Assembly: GCF_018130825.1 (NCBI RefSeq)
Contig: NZ_JAFCJS010000003.1
Span: 248,001 to 312,000, forward strand
Origin: Bradyrhizobium liaoningense
GTDB taxonomy: Bacteria > Pseudomonadota > Alphaproteobacteria > Rhizobiales > Xanthobacteraceae
Reading direction: 5' to 3'
Length of the DNA: 64,000 nt
Shown: one piece after another, positions 46,151 to 54,867 of the stretch
Layout of the letters: every line of letters starts with the position of its first letter
How positions within the stretch are numbered: position 1 is the first letter of the stretch
Made by a program: the position numbers and the translations under genes
The notes under the pieces: generated by a model
Databases searched by the model: none
The model's input: only the letters and a program-made list of their open reading frames with translations
Told to the model about the DNA's origin: nothing

Positions 46151-46579
46151 ATGACCGGATCAGAAAATTCGAACGCTCGTATCCTGCGCGGCGAATGCTA
46201 TTGCCGCACGGTACGCTTCGAGGTGGCCGACGCGTTCTCCTATGCGATGAACTGCCACTGCTCGAATTGCCGCCGCACCACCGGCTCCGCCTTCAAGCCG
46301 TTCGCCGGCATCGCGCAGGACAAGCTCCGCATCGTCCAGGGCGATGACCAGCGCATGATCTACGGGGACGACACCACCCATGACGCCCACTGCGTCCGCT
46401 GCGGCTCGCTGCTTTATTCCCGCGTGCGCGAGGGGAAATGGGTCCATGTCGCCATGGGAACCCTGGTCGATACCCCCTCGATCCGGCCGAGCGCCCATAT
46501 TTTCGTGGGGTCGAAGGCGCCCTGGCACGAGATTACGGACGATCTGCCGCAATATCGGGGGCATGTCGGCGATCCCTAG
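46151..46579 (+). CDS. GFA (glutathione-dependent formaldehyde-activating enzyme-like) family protein
   Basis: A 142-residue zinc protein. Cysteine motifs GECYCRTVRF, NCHCSNCRRTTG and HCVRCGSLL give the GFA/Mss4-like zinc sites. Many relatives were annotated as S-(hydroxymethyl)glutathione synthase, but the activity is disputed and many are of unknown role. The ATG at 46151 (TGACCGGATC follows) fits the family length; the ATG at 46109 gives an unconserved extension. It precedes caspase gene 2 by 158 bases. Confidence 0.82.
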   Translation: MTGSENSNARILRGECYCRTVRFEVADAFSYAMNCHCSNCRRTTGSAFKPFAGIAQDKLRIVQGDDQRMIYGDDTTHDAHCVRCGSLLYSRVREGKWVHVAMGTLVDTPSIRPSAHIFVGSKAPWHEITDDLPQYRGHVGDP

Positions 46580-46677
46580 AGGGAACCCAGCCCGCGCCCC
46601 GCTTGTGTCGCCGAACCCCGGCCGCGCTGGCGCGACAAACATAGAGGGTCTTTCGGCCTGTCGTCGAAGCCGCCTTC

Positions 46678-46691
46678 GTGACCTCCATCAC
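46678..46691 (+). promoter_or_regulatory. Crp/Fnr-type palindrome GTGA-N6-TCAC upstream of caspase gene 2
   Basis: GTGA-CCTCCA-TCAC, 46 bases before the ATG at 46738 (or 73 before the alternative ATG at 46765). It has the same spacer start (CCT) as the site upstream of the first caspase gene. Confidence 0.4.
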
Positions 46692-46737
46692 AAGCGCCGG
46701 CGATTGGTCCTGCTAAAGCGATCCCAAAGGGGCCCCG

Positions 46738-48570
46738 ATGGCCCTGAACTTCGGAAGTCGTGTGATGCGCAATCTGCTCAGACTTTGTCCGCTTCTTCTT
46801 GCTGCCGCGCTGCTGTTTGGCACTGATCCCGCTTTTGCCGGAAGGCGCGTCGCGCTGGTGCTCGCCAACTCGGCCTATCAGCACGCGCCGTCGCTCGCCA
46901 ATCCCGTCAATGACGGGGCGGTGATGGCCAAGACGCTGAAGGAGGCCGGTTTCGACGTCGTCGAGTCCCGCCACGATCTGTCCGCCCAGGATACGCGGCG
47001 TGTGCTGCGCGACTTTGCCGACGCGACCCGCAGTGCCGACATTGCCGTGGTTTACTACGCCGGTCACGGCATCGAGGTCGAAGGCTCCAACTATCTGATC
47101 CCCGTCGACGCCAAGCTCGAGCGCGACACCGATGTCTACGACGAGGCGCTGTCCCTCGACCGCGTCCTGGTCGCGGTCGAGCCCGCCAAGCAGCTCCGCC
47201 TCGTGATCCTGGACGCCTGCCGCGACAATCCGTTCGGCAAGACCATGAAGCGCACGATTGCTTCGCGCGGCATCGGCCGCGGCCTTGCCCAGGTCGAGCC
47301 GACCAGCCCCAACACGCTGATCGCCTATTCGGCCAAGGCCGGCTTCACGGCGCAGGACGGCGACGGCGCCAACAGTCCCTTCACGGTTGCGCTGTCGAAG
47401 CATCTGACGACGCCGGGCCTCGATGTCCGCCGTGCTTTCGGCTTCGTGCGCGATGACGTGCTCAAGTCGACCGGCAACAAGCAGGAGCCGTTCGTCTATG
47501 GTTCGCTCGGCGGCGACGACGTCCCGCTGGTGCCGGTCAAGGCGGTGGCCGCAGCGCCTGTGGCGAATCCGCAGGCCGACATCCGCCGCGACTACGAGCT
47601 CGCGCTCCAGGTCGGCAACAAGCCGGCGTGGGAAGCCTTCCTCGCCCAGCACCCTGACGGCTTCTATGCGAACCTCGCCAAGCTGCAGATCGACAAGATC
47701 CAGGCCGAGCAGGCCCATGCGGCGGCGATCGAGAAGGCGAAGCAGGCCGAGGCCGAGCGCGATCGTCTTGCCGCTCTCGGTGCGCAGAAGGATGCGCAGG
47801 CCAAGGCCGCGGCTGAGGCGAAAGCCGCCGAACAGGCACAGCTCGCCGCGCAGAAGGCGAAGGAGCAGGCGCAGCAGCAGGCGGCCGCCGCCGAGCAGCA
47901 GCGCGTCAATCTCGCCGCCTCGGCGCCGAGCACCGCGCCGGCCAGCACCGCGAGCCCCGCCGGCACCAACGTTGCCTCGCTGACGCCCGCGACCACGCCG
48001 GCTGATCTCAGCCGTTCGGTGCAGACCGAGCTTGGCCGCGTCGGCTGCTTCTCCGGTCAGGCCGACGGCAACTGGAATACGTCCTCGCAGCGCTCGCTCT
48101 CGCAGTTCAACCGCTATGCGGGCACCAAGCTCGACGTGAAGGTCGCGAGCACCGACGCGCTCGACGTGGTCAAGTCAAAACCGTCGCGGATCTGCCCGCT
48201 GGTCTGCGAGCACGGCTTCAAGGCCGACGGCGACAAGTGTACGAAGATCGTCTGCCGTGAGGGCTATGCGGTCAACGACGACAATGAGTGCGAGAAGCAG
48301 CGCGCGGCAAAGCCGGCCAAGCCCGCGACCGCGAAGCGCGATGATGGCGATGAACGACCCGCCCGGCAGCGTCGCCAGGCCGGCGGTGCGGCTGCGGGCG
48401 GTTATGGTGCCGCTGCGGGCATTGCTGCCGCCGCCGGTGCCAGCCGTCCCTCGGGTGGGCAGGTGTTCTGCAACAGCGGCGGTTGCCGTCCGGTCAGCCG
48501 CGGCTGCCATCTCGAATTTCGGGGCGGCGGCGGTCCCGGCAACGACGCCAATGTCGAGGTTTGCCGCTGA
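46738..48570 (+). CDS. Exported caspase-like protein with coiled coil, peptidoglycan-binding-like and Cys-rich C-terminal regions
   Basis: A 610-residue protein. Signal peptide about 1-34 (or about 1-25 if the ATG at 46765 is used). Caspase domain about 35-265 with catalytic His110 in YYAGHGIE and Cys161 in LDACRDNPF. A single repeat-like unit (WEAFLAQHPDGFYANLA) lies near 295. A long Ala/Glu/Gln-rich coiled coil follows (about 325-395). Then comes a SVQTELGRVGCFSGQADGNW segment, like a peptidoglycan-binding domain (about 425-475), and an eight-or-so Cys tail ending in NDANVEVCR. It may act in the cell envelope. It is a paralogue of the 37258-39879 protein in the caspase domain. Confidence 0.82.
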   Translation: MALNFGSRVMRNLLRLCPLLLAAALLFGTDPAFAGRRVALVLANSAYQHAPSLANPVNDGAVMAKTLKEAGFDVVESRHDLSAQDTRRVLRDFADATRSADIAVVYYAGHGIEVEGSNYLIPVDAKLERDTDVYDEALSLDRVLVAVEPAKQLRLVILDACRDNPFGKTMKRTIASRGIGRGLAQVEPTSPNTLIAYSAKAGFTAQDGDGANSPFTVALSKHLTTPGLDVRRAFGFVRDDVLKSTGNKQEPFVYGSLGGDDVPLVPVKAVAAAPVANPQADIRRDYELALQVGNKPAWEAFLAQHPDGFYANLAKLQIDKIQAEQAHAAAIEKAKQAEAERDRLAALGAQKDAQAKAAAEAKAAEQAQLAAQKAKEQAQQQAAAAEQQRVNLAASAPSTAPASTASPAGTNVASLTPATTPADLSRSVQTELGRVGCFSGQADGNWNTSSQRSLSQFNRYAGTKLDVKVASTDALDVVKSKPSRICPLVCEHGFKADGDKCTKIVCREGYAVNDDNECEKQRAAKPAKPATAKRDDGDERPARQRRQAGGAAAGGYGAAAGIAAAAGASRPSGGQVFCNSGGCRPVSRGCHLEFRGGGGPGNDANVEVCR

Positions 48571-48580
48571 CACCACTGGG

Positions 48581-48736
48581 TCGTCCCGGCCTAGTGCGCA
48601 ATTGCGCACGGGGGCCGGGACCCATAACCCCAGGGAGCGGTTTGGCGAAGACTACAAGTTATTAAGTCTTCGCCGGTACTCGCACCGGCCGAATGCGATA
48701 GATCACGCGGTATGGGTCCCGGCCTTCGCCGGGACG
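48581..48736. repeat. Intergenic palindromic repeat, family A
   Basis: TCGTCCCGGCCTAGTGCGCA starts the left arm; the right arm ends CTTCGCCGGGACGA. Core elements GATCACGCGGTATGGGTCCC also occur at 4690-4710. It sits between two convergent genes. Confidence 0.85.
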
Positions 48737-48739
48737 ACG

Positions 48740-49432
48740 TCAAGCCGAAATCGCGCTCGCCGCGATGTTGACCGTCAGCGCCAGCAAGGCCGTGTTGTAG
48801 ATGAAGGACACGATACCGTGGGCGGTGGCGGTGCGGCGGATGGTCTTGTCGGTGATGCCGACGTCGGAGACCTGTGCGGTCATGCCGATCACGAAGGAAA
48901 AATAGACGAAGTCCCAATAGTCGGCGTGGTCTTCCTTGTCGCCGCTCGGAAACTGCAGGCCGCCCGGCTTGGCGTTCCTGTAATAATCATGGGCGTAGTG
49001 TAGCGCGAAGGTCGTGTGCACGGCGGCCCATGACAGTGCGATCGTGGTGATCGCGATGGTCAGCTCCAGCACCCCGCGATGTGGCGTGCCGAGCTCGGAG
49101 ACGATCGCCGCGATGCTGGCGAAGGCGCCGATTGCCGTCACCAGCAGGATCACGAAGCGGCCGTCGTCCTGCATCGCGGCGGCGCGACGGATGTGCTGGT
49201 GGTCGTTGCACAGCATCATCGCATAGACCAGCACGAGGTAGACCGCGATCAGCGCATCCCAGCCGAACAGCAGCCGCGTCACCAGCCGGTGCGAGCCCGG
49301 CAGCAGCAGGCTGACCAGGATGCCGGCCGCGAGCGCGATGAAGGTCCGCGGCCGTGCATAGATCAGCCGCACCGGCCGCGACATTTTGCGGAAGCGGACG
49401 AGGACGGGATCTTCTTTGCCCTCGACCGCCAT
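48740..49432 (-). CDS. DUF1345 family membrane protein
   Basis: A 230-residue membrane protein with about five to six helices and the features of DUF1345: FGWDALIAVYLVLVYAMM near residue 60 and TTFALHYAHDYYR near 140. The family's function is unknown. The start at 49432 is 9 bases after the polyprenyl synthase stop, so the two may be an operon. A shorter start at 49384 (MSRPVRLI) would also work. Confidence 0.8.
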   Translation of the reverse strand: MAVEGKEDPVLVRFRKMSRPVRLIYARPRTFIALAAGILVSLLLPGSHRLVTRLLFGWDALIAVYLVLVYAMMLCNDHQHIRRAAAMQDDGRFVILLVTAIGAFASIAAIVSELGTPHRGVLELTIAITTIALSWAAVHTTFALHYAHDYYRNAKPGGLQFPSGDKEDHADYWDFVYFSFVIGMTAQVSDVGITDKTIRRTATAHGIVSFIYNTALLALTVNIAASAISA

Positions 49433-49441
49433 CGGTCTACG

Positions 49442-50365
49442 TCAGCTCTTCCGCTCGGCGACGAAGCGCGCCGCGGCTTGCAGCACGGCAGCGCGATCGC
49501 CAAAGATCGACACGGCGCTGTCGGCGCGCGCCAGCAGGTCGCGCACGCGCTGCTTGGCGCCTTCGATGCCGAGCTGGGTGACGAAGGTGGTCTTGCCGAG
49601 CGCGGCATCGGCGCCGGCCGGCTTGCCGAGGGCTGCCGCATCGCCTTCGACGTCGAGCAGATCGTCGGCGATCTGGAACGCTTCGCCGAGCGCGCGGCCG
49701 TAATCGTCGAGCGCCTGATATTCTTTCTGCGAGGCCTGGCCGAGGATCGCGCCGGCGATGCAGCCGTAGCGCAGCAGCGCGCCGGTCTTCATCTGCTGAA
49801 TGCGGGCGACATCGATCGGCTCGTTGCCGCCGAAGCGGCCTTCGCCGGCGAGATCGAGGATCTGGCCGCCGACCATGCCGCCGATGCCGGCGCAGCGCGC
49901 CAGCGCGCGCGTCAGCAGCAGCCGCACATTGGCGTCGCGATGGATCTCGTCGCGGGTAACGATGTCGAAGGCGAGCGTGAGCAGGCCGTCGCCGGCAAGG
50001 ATCGCGGTCGCATCGTCGGTCTGCTTGTGCAGGGTCGGACGTCCGCGGCGCAGGTCCGAATTGTCCATCGCCGGCAGATCGTCATGGATCAGCGAATAGC
50101 AGTGGATGCATTCGAGCGCGGCGCCCACCAGCAGCGCGGCTTCGCGCGGCACGCCGAACACCGCTGCGCTTTCGACCACCAGGAACGGCCGCAGGCGCTT
50201 GCCGCCGTTGAGGCTCGAATAGCGCATTGCGTCCATCAGTCGCTTGGGCCGGGCGATCTCATCGGGCAGGATGTCGTCCGACAGCAGGCGCCCGAGCAGG
50301 GCTTCGGTGTCATCAGCGGTCTTGTCCAGACGTTTGGCGAAATCGGACGGGGACGTGCCGGTCAT
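49442..50365 (-). CDS. ispA: Polyprenyl synthetase (farnesyl/geranylgeranyl diphosphate synthase)
   Basis: A 307-residue E-type prenyltransferase. The first aspartate motif is [14 protein letters not shown] and the second DDLLDVEGD. It elongates isoprenoid diphosphates with IPP in the cytoplasm; whether the product is C15 or C20 is not clear. The residues before the first Asp-rich motif ([14 protein letters not shown]) resemble the FPP-synthase (IspA) type. The ATG at 50365 is backed by GGAG nine bases upstream, rejecting the longer start at 50401. ispG earlier in the window belongs to the same pathway. Confidence 0.85.
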   Translation of the reverse strand: MTGTSPSDFAKRLDKTADDTEALLGRLLSDDILPDEIARPKRLMDAMRYSSLNGGKRLRPFLVVESAAVFGVPREAALLVGAALECIHCYSLIHDDLPAMDNSDLRRGRPTLHKQTDDATAILAGDGLLTLAFDIVTRDEIHRDANVRLLLTRALARCAGIGGMVGGQILDLAGEGRFGGNEPIDVARIQQMKTGALLRYGCIAGAILGQASQKEYQALDDYGRALGEAFQIADDLLDVEGDAAALGKPAGADAALGKTTFVTQLGIEGAKQRVRDLLARADSAVSIFGDRAAVLQAAARFVAERKS

Positions 50366-50526
50366 CAAGAAAGGCTCCAGAACTAAAATTCGGCGGGACA
50401 ATCCTTTATGCGCCCGCCCCAGTCAATCGTTTGGAAGGCCTAAAAAGTGCTGGAAAAGGCCCGAATTATCACAGACTTAATGGTCCAGCCCGTGGCCGCG
50501 GTTCAGTTTGTGCCGGAAAGGTCGAT

Positions 50527-51201
50527 TTGCGCATCGTCAAAATCCTGCTGGTGGTGCTCGCGGTCGTGGTCCTCGCGCCCTATGTGATCGCGCCGTTCTA
50601 CCGCACCGGCCATCCGGTTTCGACGCTGATGGCCTGGCGCAGCTTGCGGGGCGCGCCGATGCAGCGGGAGTGGATCGATCTGGCCGACATGTCGCCGTAT
50701 CTGCCGCGCGCGGTGGTGGCGGCCGAGGACGCCCATTTCTGCAAGCATCGCGGCGTCGATTGGGGCGCGCTCCGCGAGGCGATCGACGATGCGAAGGAGG
50801 ACGGCACCCCCTTCCGGGGCGCCTCCACCATCACCCAGCAGGTGGCGAAAAACCTGTTTCTCTGGCAGGGGCGGGACTTCGTCCGCAAGGCGCTCGAATT
50901 CCCGCTGGCGCTGTGGATCGACCTGGTCCTGCCCAAGCCGCGGATTCTGGAAATTTACCTCAACATCGCCGAGCTCGGTCCCCAGGGCCAGTTTGGGGTC
51001 GAGGCGGCCAGCGCCTATGCCTTCGGCAAATCGGCCGAAAACCTCTCGCCCCGGGAGGCCGCGCTTCTGGCCTCGATCCTGCCGAATCCGGTCAAACGCA
51101 GCGCCCGGACCCCGGGACCGGGTGTCCGGCGGCTGGCGGCCACCTATATGGCGAGGGGGCAGACGAGCTCGCTTGTGACCTGCTGGCGGGAAAATCGCTG
51201 A
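50527..51201 (+). CDS. mtgA: Monofunctional biosynthetic peptidoglycan transglycosylase
   Basis: A 224-residue GT51 enzyme with one N-terminal membrane anchor (about 4-24). Motifs: [18 protein letters not shown] (catalytic Glu), [14 protein letters not shown] and [15 protein letters not shown]. It polymerises lipid II into glycan strands without cross-linking. TTG at 50527 is the likely start, preceded by GGAAAGG; the long open frame back to 50227 overlaps ispA on the other strand. Confidence 0.88.
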   Translation: MRIVKILLVVLAVVVLAPYVIAPFYRTGHPVSTLMAWRSLRGAPMQREWIDLADMSPYLPRAVVAAEDAHFCKHRGVDWGALREAIDDAKEDGTPFRGASTITQQVAKNLFLWQGRDFVRKALEFPLALWIDLVLPKPRILEIYLNIAELGPQGQFGVEAASAYAFGKSAENLSPREAALLASILPNPVKRSARTPGPGVRRLAATYMARGQTSSLVTCWRENR

Positions 51202-51371
51202 TTTCGGGCCCTTTTCGGACGTATTTTCCGGTCCAAGAGCCTAGCTTTACGGCCAACCTTCCTCTATAAGCCCGGCCTTGATCGGCATTCAGCTCGCCTC
51301 GTATTGCGGGTGCTGAGCCGTCCCCTCGCGGACGATGCCCTGATGAACACCAATCCCTAGAGGATATTGAA

Positions 51372-51554
51372 ATGGCCGTTCCGAGAAGAAAAACCTCGCC
51401 GTCGCGTCGTGGCATGCGCCGCTCGGCAGACGCCATCAAGAAGCCGACCTATGTGGAAGACAAGGACTCCGGCGAGCTCCGTCGTCCGCACCATCTCGAC
51501 CTCAAGACCGGCATGTACAAGGGCCGTCAGGTCCTGAAGAAGAAAGAGTCCTGA
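51372..51554 (+). CDS. rpmF: 50S ribosomal protein L32
   Basis: A 60-residue basic ribosomal protein. [20 protein letters not shown] is the standard L32 N terminus. Alphaproteobacterial L32 lacks the zinc cysteines, as here (no Cys). AGAGGATATT lies just upstream of the ATG. A hairpin overlapping its stop codon probably terminates transcription. Found alone here, not beside plsX/fabH. Confidence 0.95.
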   Translation: MAVPRRKTSPSRRGMRRSADAIKKPTYVEDKDSGELRRPHHLDLKTGMYKGRQVLKKKES

Positions 51555-51570
51555 GGTCGGACTCTTCTTC
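51539..51570 (+). terminator. Terminator-like hairpin overlapping the rpmF stop codon
   Basis: GAAGAAAGAGTCC pairs with GGACTCTTCTTC (one bulged A), with a 7-base loop containing the TGA. No T run follows, so the effect may be partial. Confidence 0.55.
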
Positions 51571-51712
51571 GGGCAGGGTTATCCTCAATCAGGATGACGT
51601 GACCTGCCTGATTTCGGCCAACCCATGAGATATGACGGTGACGGCGGCGGAGCGAATGCTTCGCCGCTGCATTGTTCTGTCCGGATATCTTGATCGAGAA
51701 GGCACTTCGCCG

Positions 51713-52363
51713 ATGGTCGGTTTCCCGCTGCTTCTGATTCCGCTCGCGGTCTACAACATCATCGCCTTCCTGATGCCCAGCGTGTCCTTCTCGGACGTGC
51801 TGTTCAAGGTGCCGATGATCACGGGCGAGACCTGGCCGGTCACGCTCGCCGATCTCCTGCTCGCGCTCGGCGTCGTGCTGCTGCTGCTCGAGGTGGTCAA
51901 GGGCGCGCGGCCCGGCTCGAAATTCCTGATGGATCATCTGCTGTCGCTGATCATATTCGGTGCTGCCGCCGCCGAATTCGTGATGTGGCCCAAATTCGGC
52001 AACTCCACCTTTTTCCTGCTGGTGCTGCTGGCGATGGCCGATTTCCTCGGCGGCATCGCCCAGCGCACGCGCCGCCGCGTTACCTATGTCGCCGAGACGA
52101 CAGTACCGGCGCCGCGCAAGGCCAAGCGCCGGGCCGAACCGCCGGCCGATGAAGTTGTGGCCGAGCCCAAGTTCGAGCCGGTCTCCACGCAGCAGGAAAC
52201 GCCGGCCGCGCCACCCGCGCCCACCGCGCAGTCGGTCGCCGAATCCGTGCTGATGGACCATCCGGCGCCGAAGCCGGCGAGCCCGCCGTCGCCGGAAATC
52301 CCCTCGCCGCATTTGCAGCCGGGCAACGGCACGCCGCCGTCCCCCGACGCGCCGCCGCGCTGA
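51713..52363 (+). CDS. Hypothetical membrane protein with Pro/Ala-rich tail
   Basis: A 216-residue protein: three to four hydrophobic helices in the first 125 residues (LLLIPLAVYNIIAFLMP near residue 6; LADLLLALGVVLLLLEVVKG near 45; FFLLVLLAMADFLGGI near 105) and a Pro/Ala/Glu-rich tail. It resembles short membrane proteins of unknown function common in rhizobia. The ATG at 51713 with GAGAAGG before it is chosen over the frame opening at 51632. It has a long disordered C-terminal region of about 90 residues with several PAPKPAS-like runs. Confidence 0.7.
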   Translation: MVGFPLLLIPLAVYNIIAFLMPSVSFSDVLFKVPMITGETWPVTLADLLLALGVVLLLLEVVKGARPGSKFLMDHLLSLIIFGAAAAEFVMWPKFGNSTFFLLVLLAMADFLGGIAQRTRRRVTYVAETTVPAPRKAKRRAEPPADEVVAEPKFEPVSTQQETPAAPPAPTAQSVAESVLMDHPAPKPASPPSPEIPSPHLQPGNGTPPSPDAPPR

Positions 52364-52406
52364 TTTCTCTGCATTCGCTCGCATCTCACCGCGGCGACAG
52401 TGTGCT

Positions 52407-52538
52407 CCCTCGCCCCTTCTTACGGGGAGAGGGTTGGGGTGAGGGGCCTCTCTCCACGGACGATATAGCCGTGGGACCTGTACCCCCTCACCCGGATCGC
52501 AAGAGCGATCCGACCTCTCCCCGCAGGCGGGGAGAGGT
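52407..52538. repeat. Intergenic palindromic repeat, family D
   Basis: CCCTCGCCCCTTCTTACGGG at the left and CCTCTCCCCGCAGGCGGGGA at the right with ACCCTCTCC-type and GGTTGGGGTGAGGGG inner parts, as at 45521-45662. Confidence 0.85.
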
Positions 52539-52567
52539 AAGAAGCGCCGTCTCACTTCAAATCAATC

Positions 52568-52828
52568 TCAAGCCACCTGCCGCGTGCGGGCGGTGACGCT
52601 TCCGAGCGGACGCTTGCTGCCATAGGCTATCCGCGCATCTTCGGACGAGGCGCGGCGGAGCCGACTGGCCTGGGGCAGGTGCTCGGCGTTGGCGATCAAC
52701 TGAGTGACGAAGCTCGGATCGGGGCGGGCCAGCGGCACCTTGTGGAGCCATTGCACAGTCGGGATCAGCGGCACCAGGGCCGTGCCCATGCTGCCTGCCG
52801 CCTCATCCGATCGATCAGTACTCAACAT
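52568..52828 (-). CDS. Small hypothetical protein
   Basis: An 86-residue protein with no recognised domain. The sequence (LSTDRSDEAAGSMGTALVPL near the N terminus; a basic, Ala/Arg-rich C-terminal half) has regular codon usage for this genome, and its 5' end lies in the space before the GGDEF/EAL gene. ATG at 52828 or 52837 could be the start. I cannot tell whether it is expressed, but the opposite strand has no better gene. Confidence 0.5.
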   Translation of the reverse strand: MLSTDRSDEAAGSMGTALVPLIPTVQWLHKVPLARPDPSFVTQLIANAEHLPQASRLRRASSEDARIAYGSKRPLGSVTARTRQVA

Positions 52829-53049
52829 CGCGATCACCGTTGATCCGGCGGCACTGTCGCGTTTCGGGACGCGAACCGCCGGTGCGTGTCAGTACTCGCA
52901 AGGCCTATGCCGGGCGGGCCGGTTTGGTTCCCTGGTCACTTCACAACGTGGTTTCCAAATTGTTTATCAACTTTGCCTAGGGTCGAAGGCGAATCTGGCT
53001 CTATCCTGTGCCGGCTCAGGACTCCCTGCTGTCCCGAAATGAGGCGATT

Positions 53050-54744
53050 TTGACCCCCGCATTGCCGCAAGCCTCCGACATCCTGGCCGCCCTCGGCCAG
53101 GCCGTGTTCGCCTGGGACATCGCCAGCGATGCCATTGTCTGGGGCGAGCAGGTCAGCGCCGTCTTTCCCGGCATCCCCCCTGAGCGGCTCGCCACCGGCG
53201 CCGAATTCGCCAAGCTGATCGAGCCCGCGCAGTCACTGCGGACCGCGGCACTGGCGCAGACCTCCCCCGTGCACGGCACCGACGGCACGCCCTACCGCGT
53301 CGAGTACGGCGTGCGCATGAGCGCCTCCGACCCCGTGGTCTGGATCGAGGAGACCGGCCGCTGGTTTGCCGGCGCCGACGGCCGCCCCACGCGCGCGATC
53401 GGCTCCATCCGCATCAACAATGAACGCCACGCCCGCGACGAGGAATTGACCAAGCTCGCCCGGCTCGATCCGCTGACCGGCGAACTCAACCGCTCCCATC
53501 TGATCGCGGCGCTGGCCGAGGCGATCGAGGAGACGACCCGCTTCCGCTCGACCGCGGCCTTCATGCTGGTCGGCATCGATCATCTGGCCCGCGTCAACGA
53601 TGCTTTCGGCTTCGATGTTGCCGACGCGGTCATCCTCGACATCGCCAAGCGCATCCGCTCGCGCCTGCGCGGCGGCGACGTGCTCGGGCGCTTCTCCGGC
53701 AACAAGTTCGGCCTGATCCTGAAGAACTGCACCATCGACGACATGAACGTCGCCGCCGAGCGTTTCCTCGCCGGCATCCGCGACGAGGTGGTGCCGACGA
53801 AATCGGGTCCGGTCTCGGTCACCGCCTCGATCGGCGCGGTGAGCCTGCCGCGCTATGCCCGCAATACCGACGAGGCGGTCAATCGCGCCCATGAGACGCT
53901 GGATGCCGCCAAGCGCCGCCGCGCCGGCTCGTTTGCGGCCTGGCGTCCGGATGCCACGCGTGATGCGCAGCGTCGCGTCAACATCCGCGTCACCGACGAG
54001 ATCGTCACCGCGCTAAACGAGCGCCGCATCAAGCTTGCCTACGAGCCGGTCGTGTCGGCCGTCTCGCGCCAGCGCGCGTTCCACGAATGCCTGGTGCGGA
54101 TGGACCAGGGCGACGGCCAGGTGCTGCTCGCACCCGACATCGTGCCGGTCGCCGAGCGGCTCGGCCTCATCCGCCTGGTCGATCACCGCGTGCTCGAGCT
54201 GGTGGTCGCCGAGCTCGCGGCTGCGCCCGATGTCAGTCTCAGCCTCAACATCTCGCCCGACACCACCATGGATCCGGACTGGTGGGCGGGCATCGAGTCG
54301 CTGATGCTGGCCCATCCCGGGGTCGCCGAGCGGCTGATCGTCGAGATTACCGAGACGGTCGCGATCCAGGACATCGATGACGTGCGCGGCTTTGTCACGC
54401 GGCTGAAGAATTTCGGCAGCCGCATCGCCATCGACGATTTCGGCGCCGGCTACACTTCGTTCCGAAACCTGCGCAAGCTTGGCGTCGACATCGTCAAGAT
54501 CGACGGCGCCTTCGTGCAGAACATCACGCACTCCGCCGATGACCGCGCCTTCGTCCAGACCCTGCTCGACCTCGCCCGCCGCCTCGACATCAAGACCGTC
54601 GCCGAATGGGTGCAGGACGAAGAGGCCGCAAACATGCTGCGCGACTGGGGCTGCGACTACATCCAGGGCCGTCTGATCGGACTTGCTTCGGCCGACCGCC
54701 CGTGGAGTGTGGCGGCCGACAGCGTATTGCCGGCGGCAAGCTGA
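53050..54744 (+). CDS. Degenerate GGDEF plus EAL domain protein
   Basis: A 564-residue cytoplasmic protein. A PAS-like N-terminal region (about 1-115), then a GGDEF domain whose signature is SGNKF, so the cyclase is probably inactive. The EAL domain starts with ECLVRM instead of EALLR but keeps ITETVA and IDDFGAGYTSF, so phosphodiesterase activity is possible. It may bind c-di-GMP or GTP as a regulator, or hydrolyse c-di-GMP. GAGG lies 5 bases before the TTG at 53050; a GTG at 53008 would add 14 residues. Confidence 0.8.
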   Translation: MTPALPQASDILAALGQAVFAWDIASDAIVWGEQVSAVFPGIPPERLATGAEFAKLIEPAQSLRTAALAQTSPVHGTDGTPYRVEYGVRMSASDPVVWIEETGRWFAGADGRPTRAIGSIRINNERHARDEELTKLARLDPLTGELNRSHLIAALAEAIEETTRFRSTAAFMLVGIDHLARVNDAFGFDVADAVILDIAKRIRSRLRGGDVLGRFSGNKFGLILKNCTIDDMNVAAERFLAGIRDEVVPTKSGPVSVTASIGAVSLPRYARNTDEAVNRAHETLDAAKRRRAGSFAAWRPDATRDAQRRVNIRVTDEIVTALNERRIKLAYEPVVSAVSRQRAFHECLVRMDQGDGQVLLAPDIVPVAERLGLIRLVDHRVLELVVAELAAAPDVSLSLNISPDTTMDPDWWAGIESLMLAHPGVAERLIVEITETVAIQDIDDVRGFVTRLKNFGSRIAIDDFGAGYTSFRNLRKLGVDIVKIDGAFVQNITHSADDRAFVQTLLDLARRLDIKTVAEWVQDEEAANMLRDWGCDYIQGRLIGLASADRPWSVAADSVLPAAS

Positions 54745-54749
54745 GACAT

Positions 54750-54860
54750 CGTAGGGTGGGTTAGCCGGCGGCTGCGCGAAGCGCAGACCGGCGGTGTAAC
54801 CCACCACTTTTGTCGCGCGCGAGAAAAGGTAGATTACGCCTTCGGCTAATCCACCCTACG
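54750..54860. repeat. Intergenic palindromic repeat, family B
   Basis: CGTAGGGTGGGTTAGCCGG at the left and CGGCTAATCCACCCTACG at the right, with GTAACCCACC/GGTAGATTAC inner parts. Directly after the EAL gene, before the stop of the next gene on the opposite strand. Confidence 0.85.
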
Positions 54861-54867
54861 TTTGCAC

